This document shows positions 1 to 10,100 of a DNA stretch of 64,000 nucleotides, piece after piece. Numbering within the stretch: position 1 is the stretch's first letter; the number at the start of each line of letters is the position of its first letter. Origin of the DNA: an uncultured Bradyrhizobium sp. (GTDB lineage: Bacteria; Pseudomonadota; Alphaproteobacteria; Rhizobiales; Xanthobacteraceae); assembly GCF_936943645.1 (NCBI RefSeq), contig NZ_CAKZJO010000105.1, positions 1 to 64,000 on the forward strand, written 5' to 3'. The notes beneath the pieces were generated by a model. That model saw only the letters and a list, made by a program, of their open reading frames with translations, searched no databases and was not told the origin of the DNA. The position numbers and the translations under genes were made by a program.

Positions 1-59
1 CAAATACTTGATTCTCAGCCAAAATTACTGCGACCGGCTGACTCAGTACGATTAGTTAG

Positions 60-152
60 CTCGCGGCTGCGCGAAGCGCAGTCCGCTGGCGTAATCCGCC
101 GAACAATCGCCAAGGAAAGGCGGATTACGCCTACGGCTAATCCGCCCTACGC
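60..152. repeat. intergenic inverted repeat
   Basis: Thirteen bases at 88-100 (GGCGTAATCCGCC) are repeated in inverted orientation at 119-131, and a partial third copy (TAATCCGCCCTACGC) follows at 138-152. The rest of bases 1-155 holds no gene I can support. It lies downstream of the minus-strand yghU gene, so it could also act in transcription termination or mRNA stability. It is unlike the other palindrome families in the window. Confidence 0.6.
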
Positions 153-155
153 ACC

Positions 156-1031
156 TTACGTAGCGGGCGCGACCTTGTCCTGAGTCTTCGTCTCGAAATC
201 GCCGGCGTCGTGGCGCTCGTGGAGCTGGCTGGCGGGATCGCCGGAGACGCGGTTGACCATGCGGCCGCGCTTCACGGCGGGGCGCTGCGCGATCTGGTCG
301 GTCCAGCGCTGCACGTTCTTGTAGTCCTGCACCGACAGGAATTCACCGGCACCGTAGACCAGCCCCTTGGCAAGCGCGCCGTACCAGGGCCACACCGCGA
401 TGTCGGCGATGGTGTAGTCCTTGCCCGCGAGGTACGCGTTGTCGGCGAGACGCCGGTCGAGCACGTCGAGCTGGCGCTTGACCTCCATCGCGAAGCGATC
501 GATGGCGTATTCGATCTTGAACGGCGCATAGGCGTAGAAATGGCCGAAGCCGCCGCCGAGATAGGGCGCGCTGCCCATCTGCCAGAACAGCCAGGACATC
601 GCCTCGGTGCGGGCCTTGATGTCCTTCGGCAGGAAGGCGCCGAACTTCTCGGCGAGGTAGAACAGGATCGAGCCGGATTCGAACACCCGGATCGGTTCGG
701 GGCCGGAGCGATCCATCAGCGCGGGGATCTTCGAGTTCGGGTTGATGTCGACGAAGCCGCTGCCGAACTGGTCGCCGTTACCAATCTTGATCAGCCAGGC
801 GTCGTATTCGGCGCCCTTGTGGCCGAGCGCCAGCAGCTCTTCCAGCATCACCGTGACCTTCACCCCGTTCGGGGTGGCCAGCGAATAGAGCTGCAGCGGA
901 TGCTTGCCGACCGGCAGCTCCTTGTCGTGGGTGGGGCCGGCGATCGGGCGGTTGATGCTGGCGAACTGCCCGCCATTCTCCTTATTCCAGGTCCAGACTT
1001 TGGGCGGCACGTAGGCGGGGGTGTCGGTCAT
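156..1031 (-). CDS. yghU: YghU-type glutathione S-transferase / disulfide-bond oxidoreductase
   Basis: A 291-residue protein with an N-terminal extension before the thioredoxin-like domain. The motif TPNGVKVTVMLEE (about 53-65) and NPNSKIPAL followed by FESGSILFYLAE match the glutathione-binding region of the YghU/Nu-class transferases. An all-helical C-terminal domain contains the usual DYTIADIAVWPW motif. Such enzymes reduce disulfides and organic peroxides with glutathione in the cytoplasm. GGAGC lies 8 bases before the ATG. The length matches the family. It stands apart from the monooxygenase gene upstream by about 160 bases of non-coding sequence, so it may have its own promoter. Confidence 0.88.
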   Translation of the reverse strand: MTDTPAYVPPKVWTWNKENGGQFASINRPIAGPTHDKELPVGKHPLQLYSLATPNGVKVTVMLEELLALGHKGAEYDAWLIKIGNGDQFGSGFVDINPNSKIPALMDRSGPEPIRVFESGSILFYLAEKFGAFLPKDIKARTEAMSWLFWQMGSAPYLGGGFGHFYAYAPFKIEYAIDRFAMEVKRQLDVLDRRLADNAYLAGKDYTIADIAVWPWYGALAKGLVYGAGEFLSVQDYKNVQRWTDQIAQRPAVKRGRMVNRVSGDPASQLHERHDAGDFETKTQDKVAPAT

Positions 1032-1193
1032 GCGGGGCTCCGGCAGAAAGATGCGCCTGCATTAATTAGCCCCGGATTGGCCGATGGCAAGGGCTCCGAG
1101 ACGCATGGCCGGGCGGAGCCACTCACCGTTTCGTCATTACAGGCTCCCTCCCCGTCGTTCCAGGGCCCGCAGGGCGAGCCTGAGTGACAGGCG

Positions 1194-2849
1194 CTATGAC
1201 GCCGCAGCCTGCGGCTGCTCCGCGCGCTCGATCAAAAACCCCTCATAGCCCTTCGCTGCGACCTCGTCGCAGATGCGGCGATAGACGCCGACACCACCGA
1301 TATAGGGCATGAAGATGCGCGGCTTGCCGGGGATATTGGCGCCCATGTACCAGGAATTGGCCTGGGGATAGAGCGTGCCGGCGGCGACCTCGTTGACATG
1401 CGCCACCCATTTGTCCTCGGCCTCCCCTCCCGCCTCCATGGTCGCCAGACCGTCCTTGCGCATGTGGACGAGGCAATCGGCGATCCAGTCGACATGCTGC
1501 TCGATCGACACGATCATGTTCGACAGCACCGAGGGGCTGCCGGGACCGGTGATGATGAAGAGGTTCGGGAAGCCCGCGCTCATCAGCCCGAGATAGGTCT
1601 TGGGGCCCTCCGCCCATTTCTGGTTCAGCGTCCGTCCGCCGCGGCCGTGGATGTCGATCTTGGCGACCGACCCGGTCATGGCGTCGAAGCCGGTCGCCAG
1701 CACCAGCGCGTCGACCTCATGGTCCTGGCCCGCAACGCGAACCGCATTCGCGGTGATCTCCTCGATCGGATTGGTCTTGATGTCGACCAGCGAGACGTTC
1801 GGGCGGTTGAAGGTCGCGAAATAGTCAGTGTCGATGCAGATGCGCTTGGTGCCGATCGGATGGCTGTTCGGCTGCAGCAGCTTTGCCGTCGCGGGATCCC
1901 TCACGATCTCGGCGATCTTGCCGCGGACGTAATCGGCGGCCGTGTCGTTCGCGGTGCGGTCGAGGCCGAGATTGTTGTAGGCGTACATGAAGGTGAGCCC
2001 GCCGCGCTCCCAGCGCCCCGCGTATTTCCCGCGCCTGACATCCTCGCTGTCGTCGAGCGCGCCACGATCGGGCTGCTCGGCATAGATGCCGTTGCGCGCG
2101 ACCTCGCGGGCGAAGCGGCGGATCTCCGGATAATTGTTGCGGAACGCATCGCGCTCCTCGGCGCTGAGCGCGGCGTTACGGGCGGGAATCGAGAAGTTCG
2201 CGGTGCGCTGAAACACGGTGAGGTGCTTCGCCTGCCCGGCGATAACAGGCGCCGACTGGATACCCGACGATCCCGTGCCGATCAGGCCGACGCGCAGGCC
2301 GGTGAAGTCGACCTCTTCATGCGGCCAGTTGCCGGTGTGGTAGACGGGCCCTTCAAAATTCTCGAGGCCCTTGATGTCGGGCTTGCGCGCATTCGACAGG
2401 CATCCCGTCGCAAGCACGACGAATTGCGCCTGCACCGTCTCGCCGCCGGAGGTCGTCACCGACCAGCGCTTGGCGCGCTCGTCGAAGACGGCGCGCTCGA
2501 CGCGGGTGTCGAACTGGATGTCGCGGCGCAGATCGAAGCGATCCGCGACATGGTTGGCGTATTTCAGGATCTCTGCTTGCGGCGCGTAGCGTTCGCTCCA
2601 GTCCCATTCCTGCTGCAGCTGCTCGGAGAACGAATAGGAATATTGCATGCTCTCGACGTCGCAGCGCGCGCCGGGATATCGGTTCCAGTACCAGGTGCCG
2701 CCGACACCGCCGCCCTGCTCGTAGACCCGCGCCGAGAAGCCGAGCCCGCGCAACCGGTGTAGCATGTACATGCCGGCAAACCCTGCACCGACGACGACAA
2801 CGTCATAGGCTTCCCTGGCATGGGCCGGACTTGCTGGCGCTGACGTCAT
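1194..2849 (-). CDS. Baeyer-Villiger flavin monooxygenase (cyclohexanone monooxygenase-like)
   Basis: A 551-residue flavoprotein. The FAD-binding Rossmann motif GAGFAG is at residues 21-26, the Baeyer-Villiger fingerprint FEGPVYHTGNWP at 165-176, and the NADPH motif GTGSSG at 191-196. Such enzymes insert oxygen next to a ketone to give an ester or lactone. An upstream in-frame ORF reaches 3272, but I chose the ATG at 2849 because it is preceded by GAGGGAG and puts the FAD motif at its usual distance from the N terminus; the longer version would overlap the divergent nitronate monooxygenase. The substrate cannot be told; cyclic or aryl ketones are typical. The neighbouring thiolase-like and nitronate genes suggest a catabolic role. 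Confidence 0.9.
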   Translation of the reverse strand: MTSAPASPAHAREAYDVVVVGAGFAGMYMLHRLRGLGFSARVYEQGGGVGGTWYWNRYPGARCDVESMQYSYSFSEQLQQEWDWSERYAPQAEILKYANHVADRFDLRRDIQFDTRVERAVFDERAKRWSVTTSGGETVQAQFVVLATGCLSNARKPDIKGLENFEGPVYHTGNWPHEEVDFTGLRVGLIGTGSSGIQSAPVIAGQAKHLTVFQRTANFSIPARNAALSAEERDAFRNNYPEIRRFAREVARNGIYAEQPDRGALDDSEDVRRGKYAGRWERGGLTFMYAYNNLGLDRTANDTAADYVRGKIAEIVRDPATAKLLQPNSHPIGTKRICIDTDYFATFNRPNVSLVDIKTNPIEEITANAVRVAGQDHEVDALVLATGFDAMTGSVAKIDIHGRGGRTLNQKWAEGPKTYLGLMSAGFPNLFIITGPGSPSVLSNMIVSIEQHVDWIADCLVHMRKDGLATMEAGGEAEDKWVAHVNEVAAGTLYPQANSWYMGANIPGKPRIFMPYIGGVGVYRRICDEVAAKGYEGFLIERAEQPQAAAS

Positions 2850-3101
2850 CGGCTGGCGCTCCCTCGTTGTTTTGAGTTGTTGCCCGTCAGCATTTGCGAG
2901 CGCCGGCGAAAGCGCAAGTGGCAAAACGACGAGCCCTGATCTGCTTATTTTGTGCAGCGGAATGGCCTCGCCGCCGCGCGGCGCCTGCACGCAAGATGCT
3001 TTGCCGAATCCGGCGTGGCATCGCAGACAACGATGCGCTAGCGTCGGACAGCCTTCGCCAAGCAAGCAACAACGAGCCACGAAGGCGGCCGGGAGAGGAC
3101 C

Positions 3102-4235
3102 ATGAAATCGCCGATCTGCGACATGCTGGGCATCGAGTTCCCGCTGCTCGCCTTCAGCCATTGCCGCGATGTCGTTGCCGCCGTCAGCCGCGCCGGCGGT
3201 TTTGGTGTGCTGGGTGCCACCGTGCACACGCCGGACACGCTCGAGCGCGAGCTGAAATGGATCGACGATCACGTCGACGGCAAGCCCTACGGCATCGACG
3301 TGCTGATCCCCGAGAACATCTCCACATCAGGCGAGAAGGACGTCACCTGGAAGAGTCTCGAAGCGCGCGTGCCGCAGGAGCATCGCGCCTATACGCGCGA
3401 TCTGCTGAAGAAATACGACATCGAGCTGACGAGCACGGAGGTCGCCGCCGATCAGCCGCAGCCGTTCGATGCGAAGACGGCGCTGCAGCTGCTCGAAGTC
3501 TCCTTCAACCATCCGATCCGCCTGATCGCCAATGCGCTGGGCGTGCCGCCGAAGGCGATGATCGAGATGGGCAGGAAGCACGGCGTGCCGGTCGCCGCCC
3601 TCGTCGGCGCCAAGGAGCACGCGCTGCGCCAGGTCGCGGCCGGCGTCGACATCCTCGTGGTGCAGGGCACCGAGGCCGGCGGCCATTGCGGCGAGGTCTC
3701 GACCATGGTGCTGGTGCCGGAGGTGATCAAGGCGATCAAGGAGATCCGCGACGTACCGGTGCTCGCCGCCGGCGGCATCATAACCGGCCGGCAGATGGCG
3801 GCCTGCATGGCGATGGGCGCGGCCGGCGCATGGACCGGCTCGGTGTGGCTGGCGACCGTCGAGTCCGAGACGAGCGAGATCTTCCGCGAGAAGATGATCG
3901 CGGCGTCCTCGCGCGACGCGGTGCGCTCGAAGGGCCGCACCGGCAAACCAGCGCGCCAGCTCCGCTCGGTCTGGACCGATGCCTGGGACCGCGCCCCCGA
4001 CAGCCCGGGCGCGCTGCCGATGCCACTACAGAGCATCATCAGCCGCGACGCGTTCAACGCGATCGACCGCGCTGCGGCGGCCGGCAACGCCAGGGCGCGC
4101 GACCTCGTCAGCTATTTCGTCGGCCAGGGCGTCGGCCTGATCGACAGCGTGAAATCCGCGGGCGCCGTGGTGCAGGAGTTCAAGGAAGAGTTCGCCGAAG
4201 CCGTCGAGCACATGAATGCGCTGGTGGCGGAGTGA
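3102..4235 (+). CDS. nitronate monooxygenase (2-nitropropane dioxygenase family)
   Basis: A 377-residue TIM-barrel FMN enzyme. The conserved histidine motif GTEAGGHCGE and the phosphate-binding motif VLAAGGIITGRQM, followed by MGAAGAWTGSVWL, mark the nitronate monooxygenase family. These enzymes oxidise alkyl nitronates with O2 to aldehydes or ketones plus nitrite; some relatives in catabolic clusters have other or unknown roles. A GGGAGAGG ribosome site lies 3-10 bases before the ATG. The gene is divergent from the Baeyer-Villiger monooxygenase gene with 252 bases between them, which probably hold both promoters. The protein is longer than the shortest family members by an extra segment near residues 270-300. 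Confidence 0.85.
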   Translation: MKSPICDMLGIEFPLLAFSHCRDVVAAVSRAGGFGVLGATVHTPDTLERELKWIDDHVDGKPYGIDVLIPENISTSGEKDVTWKSLEARVPQEHRAYTRDLLKKYDIELTSTEVAADQPQPFDAKTALQLLEVSFNHPIRLIANALGVPPKAMIEMGRKHGVPVAALVGAKEHALRQVAAGVDILVVQGTEAGGHCGEVSTMVLVPEVIKAIKEIRDVPVLAAGGIITGRQMAACMAMGAAGAWTGSVWLATVESETSEIFREKMIAASSRDAVRSKGRTGKPARQLRSVWTDAWDRAPDSPGALPMPLQSIISRDAFNAIDRAAAAGNARARDLVSYFVGQGVGLIDSVKSAGAVVQEFKEEFAEAVEHMNALVAE

Positions 4236-4263
4236 TTGCGCGTGGCCGGAATTGTGCTCGTGG

Positions 4264-4408
4264 CCCATCCTTCGAGGCTCGCGGCCCGGTGCTAGCGCAC
4301 CGTGCCACTCGCACCTCCAGCGACAATGGCTTCGCCATTGCGCGGGGATGACGCCGTATCCGTAGCCGTCACCCTGAGGTGGCCGCCTCTTCGGCGGCCC
4401 TCAAAGGG
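4264..4408. repeat. palindromic repeat, family B copy 1
   Basis: The gap between the nitronate monooxygenase and thiolase-like genes contains the pieces CACCTCCAGCGACAA, a short hairpin (AATGGCttcGCCATT) and GGGGATGACG, then CACCCTGAGGTGG with a second hairpin (GGCCGCCtcttcGGCGGCC). The same pieces occur at 20889-21038. This is a dispersed intergenic repeat, not a gene. Its position between two genes on the same strand could affect co-transcription. Confidence 0.7.
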
Positions 4409-4448
4409 CGACGGCGTGCCAAGAACCTGAAACGTGAAGCAAGAAGAA

Positions 4449-5957
4449 ATGACCAATACCCCCGAAGATCGCATCCCCGTCATCGTCGGCATCGGCGAGA
4501 TCGTCGACCGCCCCAAGGAGGTCACCGCCGGCCTCGAGCCGCTCGACCTGCTCGAACAGGCGTTGCGGCGCGCCGAGCCGGATGCCGGCGCAAAGCTGCT
4601 CGGCGAGGTGCAGTCGCTCGACGTCGTCAATTTCCTGAGCTGGCGCTATCGCGATCCGGAGAAGCTGTTGGCACAGCGCCTCGGCGTGACGCCTGCGCAT
4701 TGCTATTACGGCCCGGTCGGCGGCGAGAGCCCGATCCGCTACATCCACGAAGCCGCCAAGCGCATCGCGCGCGGCGAATGCACCGTGGCCGCCGTGTGCG
4801 GGGCAGAGGCGCAATCGACCGCGACCAAGGCGGAGCGTGCCGGCGTCAAGTTGCCATGGACGCCATTCGCCCATGACGTCGAGGAGCCCAAGCGCGGCGC
4901 AGCTTTCCAGAAACCGCTGGCGGTGAAGTTAGGGGTGTTCCGCCCCGTCACGGTCTATCCGCTCTATGAGGCGGCATCCGCCGCGCATTGGGGCCAGACG
5001 CCGCGTGAGGCGATGGCGGAGTCGGGCATATTGTGGTCGCGCTATTCGGAAGCCGCCGCGCAGAATCCAAACGCTTGGCTGAAGCGGCGCTACACGCCGG
5101 AGGAGATCACGACGCCGACCGCCGACAACCGCCTGATCGCCTGGCCCTACAACAAGCTCATGGTCGCCAACCCCAGCGTCAATATGGGCGGCGCGCTGCT
5201 GCTGACCAGCCTCGCCAAGGCGCGTGCGCTTGGCATCGCGGAAAACAAGCTGGTCTATCCGCTCGGCGGCGCCTCGGCGGAAGAGCCGCGCGATTATCTG
5301 CTGCGGGACCAGTTCCACGAGAGCCATCCTCAGAACGCGGTGCTCAAGGCCGCGATGGACCTCGCCGGCGGTGACGGCAAGACGTTCGACGCCATCGAGC
5401 TCTATAGCTGCTTCCCCTGCGTGCCCAAGATGGCGCGGCGGACGCTGGGCCTCGGCGCCGACGTGCAACCGACCGTCACCGGCGGCCTCACCTTCTTCGG
5501 CGCGCCGCTCAACACCTACATGACGCACGCGGCCTGTGCGATGGTGCGGCGTGTGCGCGAGGGCGCAAAGCTCGGCCTGCTCTACGGACAAGGCGGTTTC
5601 GTCACCAAGCATCACGCGCTGGTGGTGGCGAAGACCGCGCCGCGCGCGGCGCTGGCGCAGGAGACGAGCGTGCAAGCCGAGGCCGACCGCAACAAGCGCG
5701 CGGTGCCGGAGTTCGTCAGCGAGGCCGCGGGCAAGGGCAAGGTGGAGAGCTTCACCGTGCTCTACGGCCGCGGCGGCGAGGCCGAGCACGGCGTGGTGAT
5801 GCTGCGGACGGCAGATGACCGGCGCACGCTGGCACGAATTCCGGCGAGCGACAGCGCGACGCTGGCGCATCTGCTCAATATGGATCGCACGCCGGTGGGA
5901 TCGCTCGGCGAGATCGCGATGGCGGCGGACGGCGTACCGGAGTGGCGGGTGGCGTAA
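4449..5957 (+). CDS. thiolase-like acetyl-CoA acetyltransferase family protein
   Basis: A 502-residue thiolase-fold protein. The N terminus (IPVIVGIGEI) and the segment AVCGAEAQSTATKAER, where the cysteine occupies the expected nucleophile region, resemble the long acetyl-CoA acetyltransferase/SCP2-like group rather than classical PhaA/FadA thiolases. YSCFPC and a C-terminal OB-fold-like extension (about 420-502) also fit. Likely a CoA-ester condensing or cleaving enzyme in fatty-acid or ketone catabolism; the exact substrate is unknown. A GTG at 4434 is in frame five codons earlier; I prefer the ATG at 4449, preceded by AAGAAGAA, but the choice is uncertain. It may be used with the oxygenases upstream. 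Confidence 0.78.
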   Translation: MTNTPEDRIPVIVGIGEIVDRPKEVTAGLEPLDLLEQALRRAEPDAGAKLLGEVQSLDVVNFLSWRYRDPEKLLAQRLGVTPAHCYYGPVGGESPIRYIHEAAKRIARGECTVAAVCGAEAQSTATKAERAGVKLPWTPFAHDVEEPKRGAAFQKPLAVKLGVFRPVTVYPLYEAASAAHWGQTPREAMAESGILWSRYSEAAAQNPNAWLKRRYTPEEITTPTADNRLIAWPYNKLMVANPSVNMGGALLLTSLAKARALGIAENKLVYPLGGASAEEPRDYLLRDQFHESHPQNAVLKAAMDLAGGDGKTFDAIELYSCFPCVPKMARRTLGLGADVQPTVTGGLTFFGAPLNTYMTHAACAMVRRVREGAKLGLLYGQGGFVTKHHALVVAKTAPRAALAQETSVQAEADRNKRAVPEFVSEAAGKGKVESFTVLYGRGGEAEHGVVMLRTADDRRTLARIPASDSATLAHLLNMDRTPVGSLGEIAMAADGVPEWRVA

Positions 5958-5961
5958 TATT

Positions 5962-5991
5962 CTCCCTCTCCCCGCAAGCGGGGCGAGGTGA
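5962..5991. terminator. GC hairpin between convergent genes (repeat family C fragment)
   Basis: CCCCGC-AA-GCGGGG within CTCTCCCCGCAAGCGGGGCGAGG forms a strong hairpin just after the thiolase-like gene and just before the end of the minus-strand efflux gene. It is a fragment of the longer repeat seen at 40509-40643 and 58130-58270. There is no clear T-tract, so action as a terminator is inferred from the convergent position. Confidence 0.5.
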
Positions 5992-5998
5992 AGAAGAG

Positions 5999-7195
5999 CT
6001 AACCCTTCGGCGCCTGCTTCTCCGAAGCGGTGGCCGGCTTGCCCTTGGCGCCAACAACCCGCACCGCATCGCCATCGGAGAGGCCGTCCGGCGGCGCGGT
6101 GATGACGCGGTCGTCGGCGGCAATCCCCGAGGCGAGCTCGATCTCGCGGCCGAGGTCGCGGGCGATGGTCACCGGCTTGAACAGCACCTTGTCGTCGGCA
6201 CCGACGGTGGCGACACGCAGGCCGCGGCTGTTGAAGATCAGCGCGCTGGCGGGAATGCTGAGCGGCGCGGAATCGCGCTGCAGGCTCAGCTTCACGCTGG
6301 CATAGCCGCCGGGCATCAGCTCGCCTGAGGAATTGTCGAGGCCAAGCTGCATGCGCGTGGTGCCGGAGGCCACGTCGACCGCCTGCGAGGACGCCTCAAC
6401 CGTCGCCTGGAAATTCCGGTTCGGATACTCCGGCAGCGTGATGACGGCCTTGGCGCCGATCTTGATCGCCGGCACGTAGTTCTGGGGCACGTTGACGTAG
6501 ACGCGCAGCTTGGTGATGTCAGAGACCACGAACATCGCCGGGCCCGAACCGCCGCCGGCATTGATCAGCGCACCGACGTCGGTGTCACGCGCGGTGACGA
6601 CGCCGTCGAACGGCGCGGTGATCTTCTTGTAGCCGGCCAGCGCTTCCAGCCGCTCGACATTGGCCTGGCCCGAGCGAACCGCCGCGTTCTTGTTGGAAAG
6701 ATCGGCGGTGCGCTCGTCGATCTCCTGCGCAGACACGAAGTTGGAGGCGACCAGCGTCTTGCGGCGGTTGAGGGTCGCTTCCGACAGCTTGGCGCTGGAT
6801 TGCTGGCTGGCCAGGTCGGCCCTGGCCTGCAGCAGTTGCTGGTCGAGATCGGGCGCCTCGATCTCGGCGATCACCTGGCCGGCCTTGACCCGCGCGCCGA
6901 TGTCGGCGCTCCAACTCTTGAGATAGCCGGGGACGCGGGCAAAGATCGGCGCGCGATAATAGGCCTCCAGCCTGCCCGGCAGGTCGATGGTGGCATTGAG
7001 CGCCTTGGCGCTCGGCTGCGTTACCGCGACGCTGGGAACGGCCTGGTCATCGGTCCACTCCTTCAGCTTGGAGTCCTGCTCTTCGCGGGCGCGGATGCCG
7101 GTGCCGACCACAAGACCCGCCGCAATCAGCGCCACCACGCCGAAGATGCCCAGTTTCCGGTGCGACACCGGCGAGCGGGATTCAGTGGGCGACAT
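5999..7195 (-). CDS. RND efflux periplasmic adaptor (membrane fusion protein)
   Basis: A 398-residue HlyD/AcrA-type adaptor. It has one N-terminal membrane anchor (about 15-35), a lipoyl-like half (VIAEIEAPDLDQQLLQARADL), a coiled-coil hairpin rich in A, L and Q, the second lipoyl half (ITAPFDGVVTARDTDVGALI) and a beta-barrel C domain. It links the inner-membrane pump to an outer-membrane channel. The ATG at 7195 lies inside the last codons of the pump gene (14-base overlap), implying translational coupling; a longer in-frame ORF to 7267 is unlikely. No TolC-type gene is nearby, so the system must share a channel encoded elsewhere. Confidence 0.9.
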   Translation of the reverse strand: MSPTESRSPVSHRKLGIFGVVALIAAGLVVGTGIRAREEQDSKLKEWTDDQAVPSVAVTQPSAKALNATIDLPGRLEAYYRAPIFARVPGYLKSWSADIGARVKAGQVIAEIEAPDLDQQLLQARADLASQQSSAKLSEATLNRRKTLVASNFVSAQEIDERTADLSNKNAAVRSGQANVERLEALAGYKKITAPFDGVVTARDTDVGALINAGGGSGPAMFVVSDITKLRVYVNVPQNYVPAIKIGAKAVITLPEYPNRNFQATVEASSQAVDVASGTTRMQLGLDNSSGELMPGGYASVKLSLQRDSAPLSIPASALIFNSRGLRVATVGADDKVLFKPVTIARDLGREIELASGIAADDRVITAPPDGLSDGDAVRVVGAKGKPATASEKQAPKG

Positions 7196-10100
7196 GCGGG
7201 GTCTCCAAGGGGGCGGCGGCTGTGGCGCCTTGCTTTTTGTGTACCATACTGAACACCACGGGAACAAACATCAGCGTGGCGAAGGTTGCAAAGATCAGGC
7301 CGCCGATCACGGCGCGGCCAAGTGGCGCATTCTGCTCGCCGCCCTCGCCCAGCCCCAGCGCCATCGGCGCCATGCCGATGATCATGGCGAGCGCGGTCAT
7401 CAGCACCGGGCGGAACCGGACGAAGCCGGCTTCGAGCGCGGCCGCAATGGGATCGCCGAGCTCGGCATAGCGCTCGCGAGCGAAGGAGATCACGAGCACG
7501 CTGTTGGCGGTGGCAACGCCCATGCACATGATGGCGCCGGTCAGCGCGGGAACCGACAGCGTGGTCCCGGTCGTGAACAGCATCCAGACGATGCCGGCCA
7601 GCGCGGCCGGCAGCGCCGTGATGATCACGAACGGATCGGACCAGGACTGGAAGTTCACGACGATCAGGAAGTAGATCAGCACGACGGCCCCGAGCAGACC
7701 GAACAACAGGCCGGTGAAAGCGCCGTTCATGGTCTGCACCTGGCCGAGCAGCACCACGGACGAGCCCTTCGGCACCTCCTTGGCCGTGTCGGCAATCACC
7801 TGGCGGATGTCGGCGGCGACCGCACCGAGATCGCGGCCCGAGGTCGTCGCGAAGATCTGCACCATAGACTGGATGTCGTATTGCGAGACCACCGCGCTCG
7901 AGGCCGATCGCCTGATGTCGGCAATGCCGCCGAGGATCGGCGACTGCGCATTGCCGGCGGCGGTGATCGGCAGCGTCTGCAGCGCGCTGAGCGAGTCGAT
8001 CTGGTATTGCGGCGTCTGCATCACGATCGAGTAGGACACGCCGTTGTCCGGGTTGAGGTAATAGGTCGGCGCGACCTGCGAGGAGCCGGCGAGATTGACC
8101 ACGAGGCTGTTGGTGACGTCGCGCTCGGTCAAGCCGACATATTGCGCGCGGGTGCGGTCGACATCGATATTGAAGGTCGGCGCGTTCGGGGATTGCTGGA
8201 TGCGGGCATCGGCCACGCCGGGGATCTTGCGGACCCTGGCCAGCAGGCTGTTGGCATAGGCGAAGTTGCCGGCAAGGTTGGCACCGCGGATCTGCAGGTC
8301 GATCGGCGCAGGCGCGCCAAAATTCAGGATCTGGCTGACGATGTCCGCAGGGAGGAAGGCGAAGCTGACGCCGGGGAACAGGCGCGGCAATTGCTCGCGC
8401 AGCACCTTCACGTGCTCTTCGGTCGGCTTGTGGCCCTCCTTCAGCTTGATCTGGATGTCGCCGTCCTGCGGGCCGATCACGCCGGTGTTGTTGTAAGTCA
8501 TGTTGATGCCGGAGATCGGCATGCCGATGTTGTCGGTCATGGTCTCGATCTCGCCGGGGATCAGCTTGCGCACCGCCTTCTGCACGTCGGCGAGCTGGTT
8601 GGCGGTCTCCTCGACACGCGTGCCGACCTGGGTGCGGACATGCATCAGGATGTTGCCGGCATCGACCGCGGGGAAGAAGTTGCGCCCGAGGAACGGCACC
8701 AGCGCGAAGGATGCACCGACGACACAGAGAAAGCCGATCACGAACACCGCACGGTGCGCCAGAGCGAGGCCGAGCAGGTCGTGATAGAAGCCGCGGACGC
8801 GCTCGAACCGCGCCTCGAAGCCGCGCTGGAACCAGACCAGCGGATTGCGCGACTTCGGCGGCGCTCCTTCGTGATCGACATGGGCATGCAGCAGATAGTT
8901 CGCCATGGTCGGCACCAGCGTGCGCGACAGGATGAACGACCAGATCATCGCGAACATCACGGCTTCCGCCATCGGCACGAACAGGAAGCGCGCAACGCCG
9001 GTGAGGAAGAACATCGGCACGAACACGATGCAGATGCACAGCAGCGAGACGAAGGCCGGCGTCACGATCTGGTTGGCGCCGTCGAGGATCGACTGCTCGA
9101 CCGGCTTGCCCTGCTCCAGATGGTAGTTGATGTTCTCGATGGTGACGGTGGCGTCGTCGACGAGGATGCCGACCGCCAGCGCAAGGCCACCGAGCGTCAT
9201 GATGTTCAGCGTCTCGCCGATCGCCGACAGCATGATGATGGCGCCCAGCACCGACAGCGGGATCGACACCGCGATGATGATGGTCGAGCGCCAGCTGCCG
9301 AGGAACAAGAGGATCATGACGCTGGTGAGCAGTGCCGCGATCACGCCCTCGACGGCGACGCCCTGGATCGCGCCGCGGACGAACACCGACTGGTCGCCGA
9401 TGAAGCCGATCTTGAGCGCGTCGGGGAGCTGGTCCTTGACGTCGATCACTTTCTGCTTGATGCCGGCGATGATGTCGAGCGTCGAGGTCGCGCCGGCCTT
9501 CAGCACCATCATCAGCACCGAGCGGTTGCCGTCGACATGGACGATGTTGGTCTGCGGCGGGTTGCCGTCGCGCACGGTGGCGACGTCGCGCACATAGACC
9601 ATGGCGCCGTTGACGGTCCTGATCGGCAGGTTGCCAAGCTCGTCGATCTTGAGCGGCGAGTTGTTGAGCTGGATGTTGTATTCGAACTGGCCGATCTTCT
9701 GGGTGCCGACCGGCGTGATCAGGTTTTGCGCGGCAAGGGCGTTGGCGACGTCCTGACCGGACAGGCCGCGCGCCTGGAGCGCAGTGGGATCGAGATCGAT
9801 CGTAACCTGGCGCTGCTTGCCGCCGAACGGATACGGGATCGCCGCACCGGGCACGGTGACCAGCGGCGTGCGCAGATTGTTGATGCCGATGTCGGCAAGG
9901 TTCTGCTCGGTCAGGCCGTCGCCCGACAGCGCCACCTGGATGATCGGCACGGTGGACGCAGAGTAGTTCAGGATCAGGGGCGGCGTTGCCCCCGGCGGCA
10001 TCTGCTTGATCAGCGTCTGCGAGATCGCGGTAACCTGCGCGTTGGCGGTGCGGATGTCGACATTGGGCTGGAAGAAGATCTTGATGATGCCAAAGCCGTT

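Noticed and set aside
2850..3272. N-terminal extension of the Baeyer-Villiger monooxygenase.
   Set aside because: It would overlap the start of the divergent nitronate monooxygenase, lacks homologous sequence, and the ATG at 2849 has a good ribosome site.
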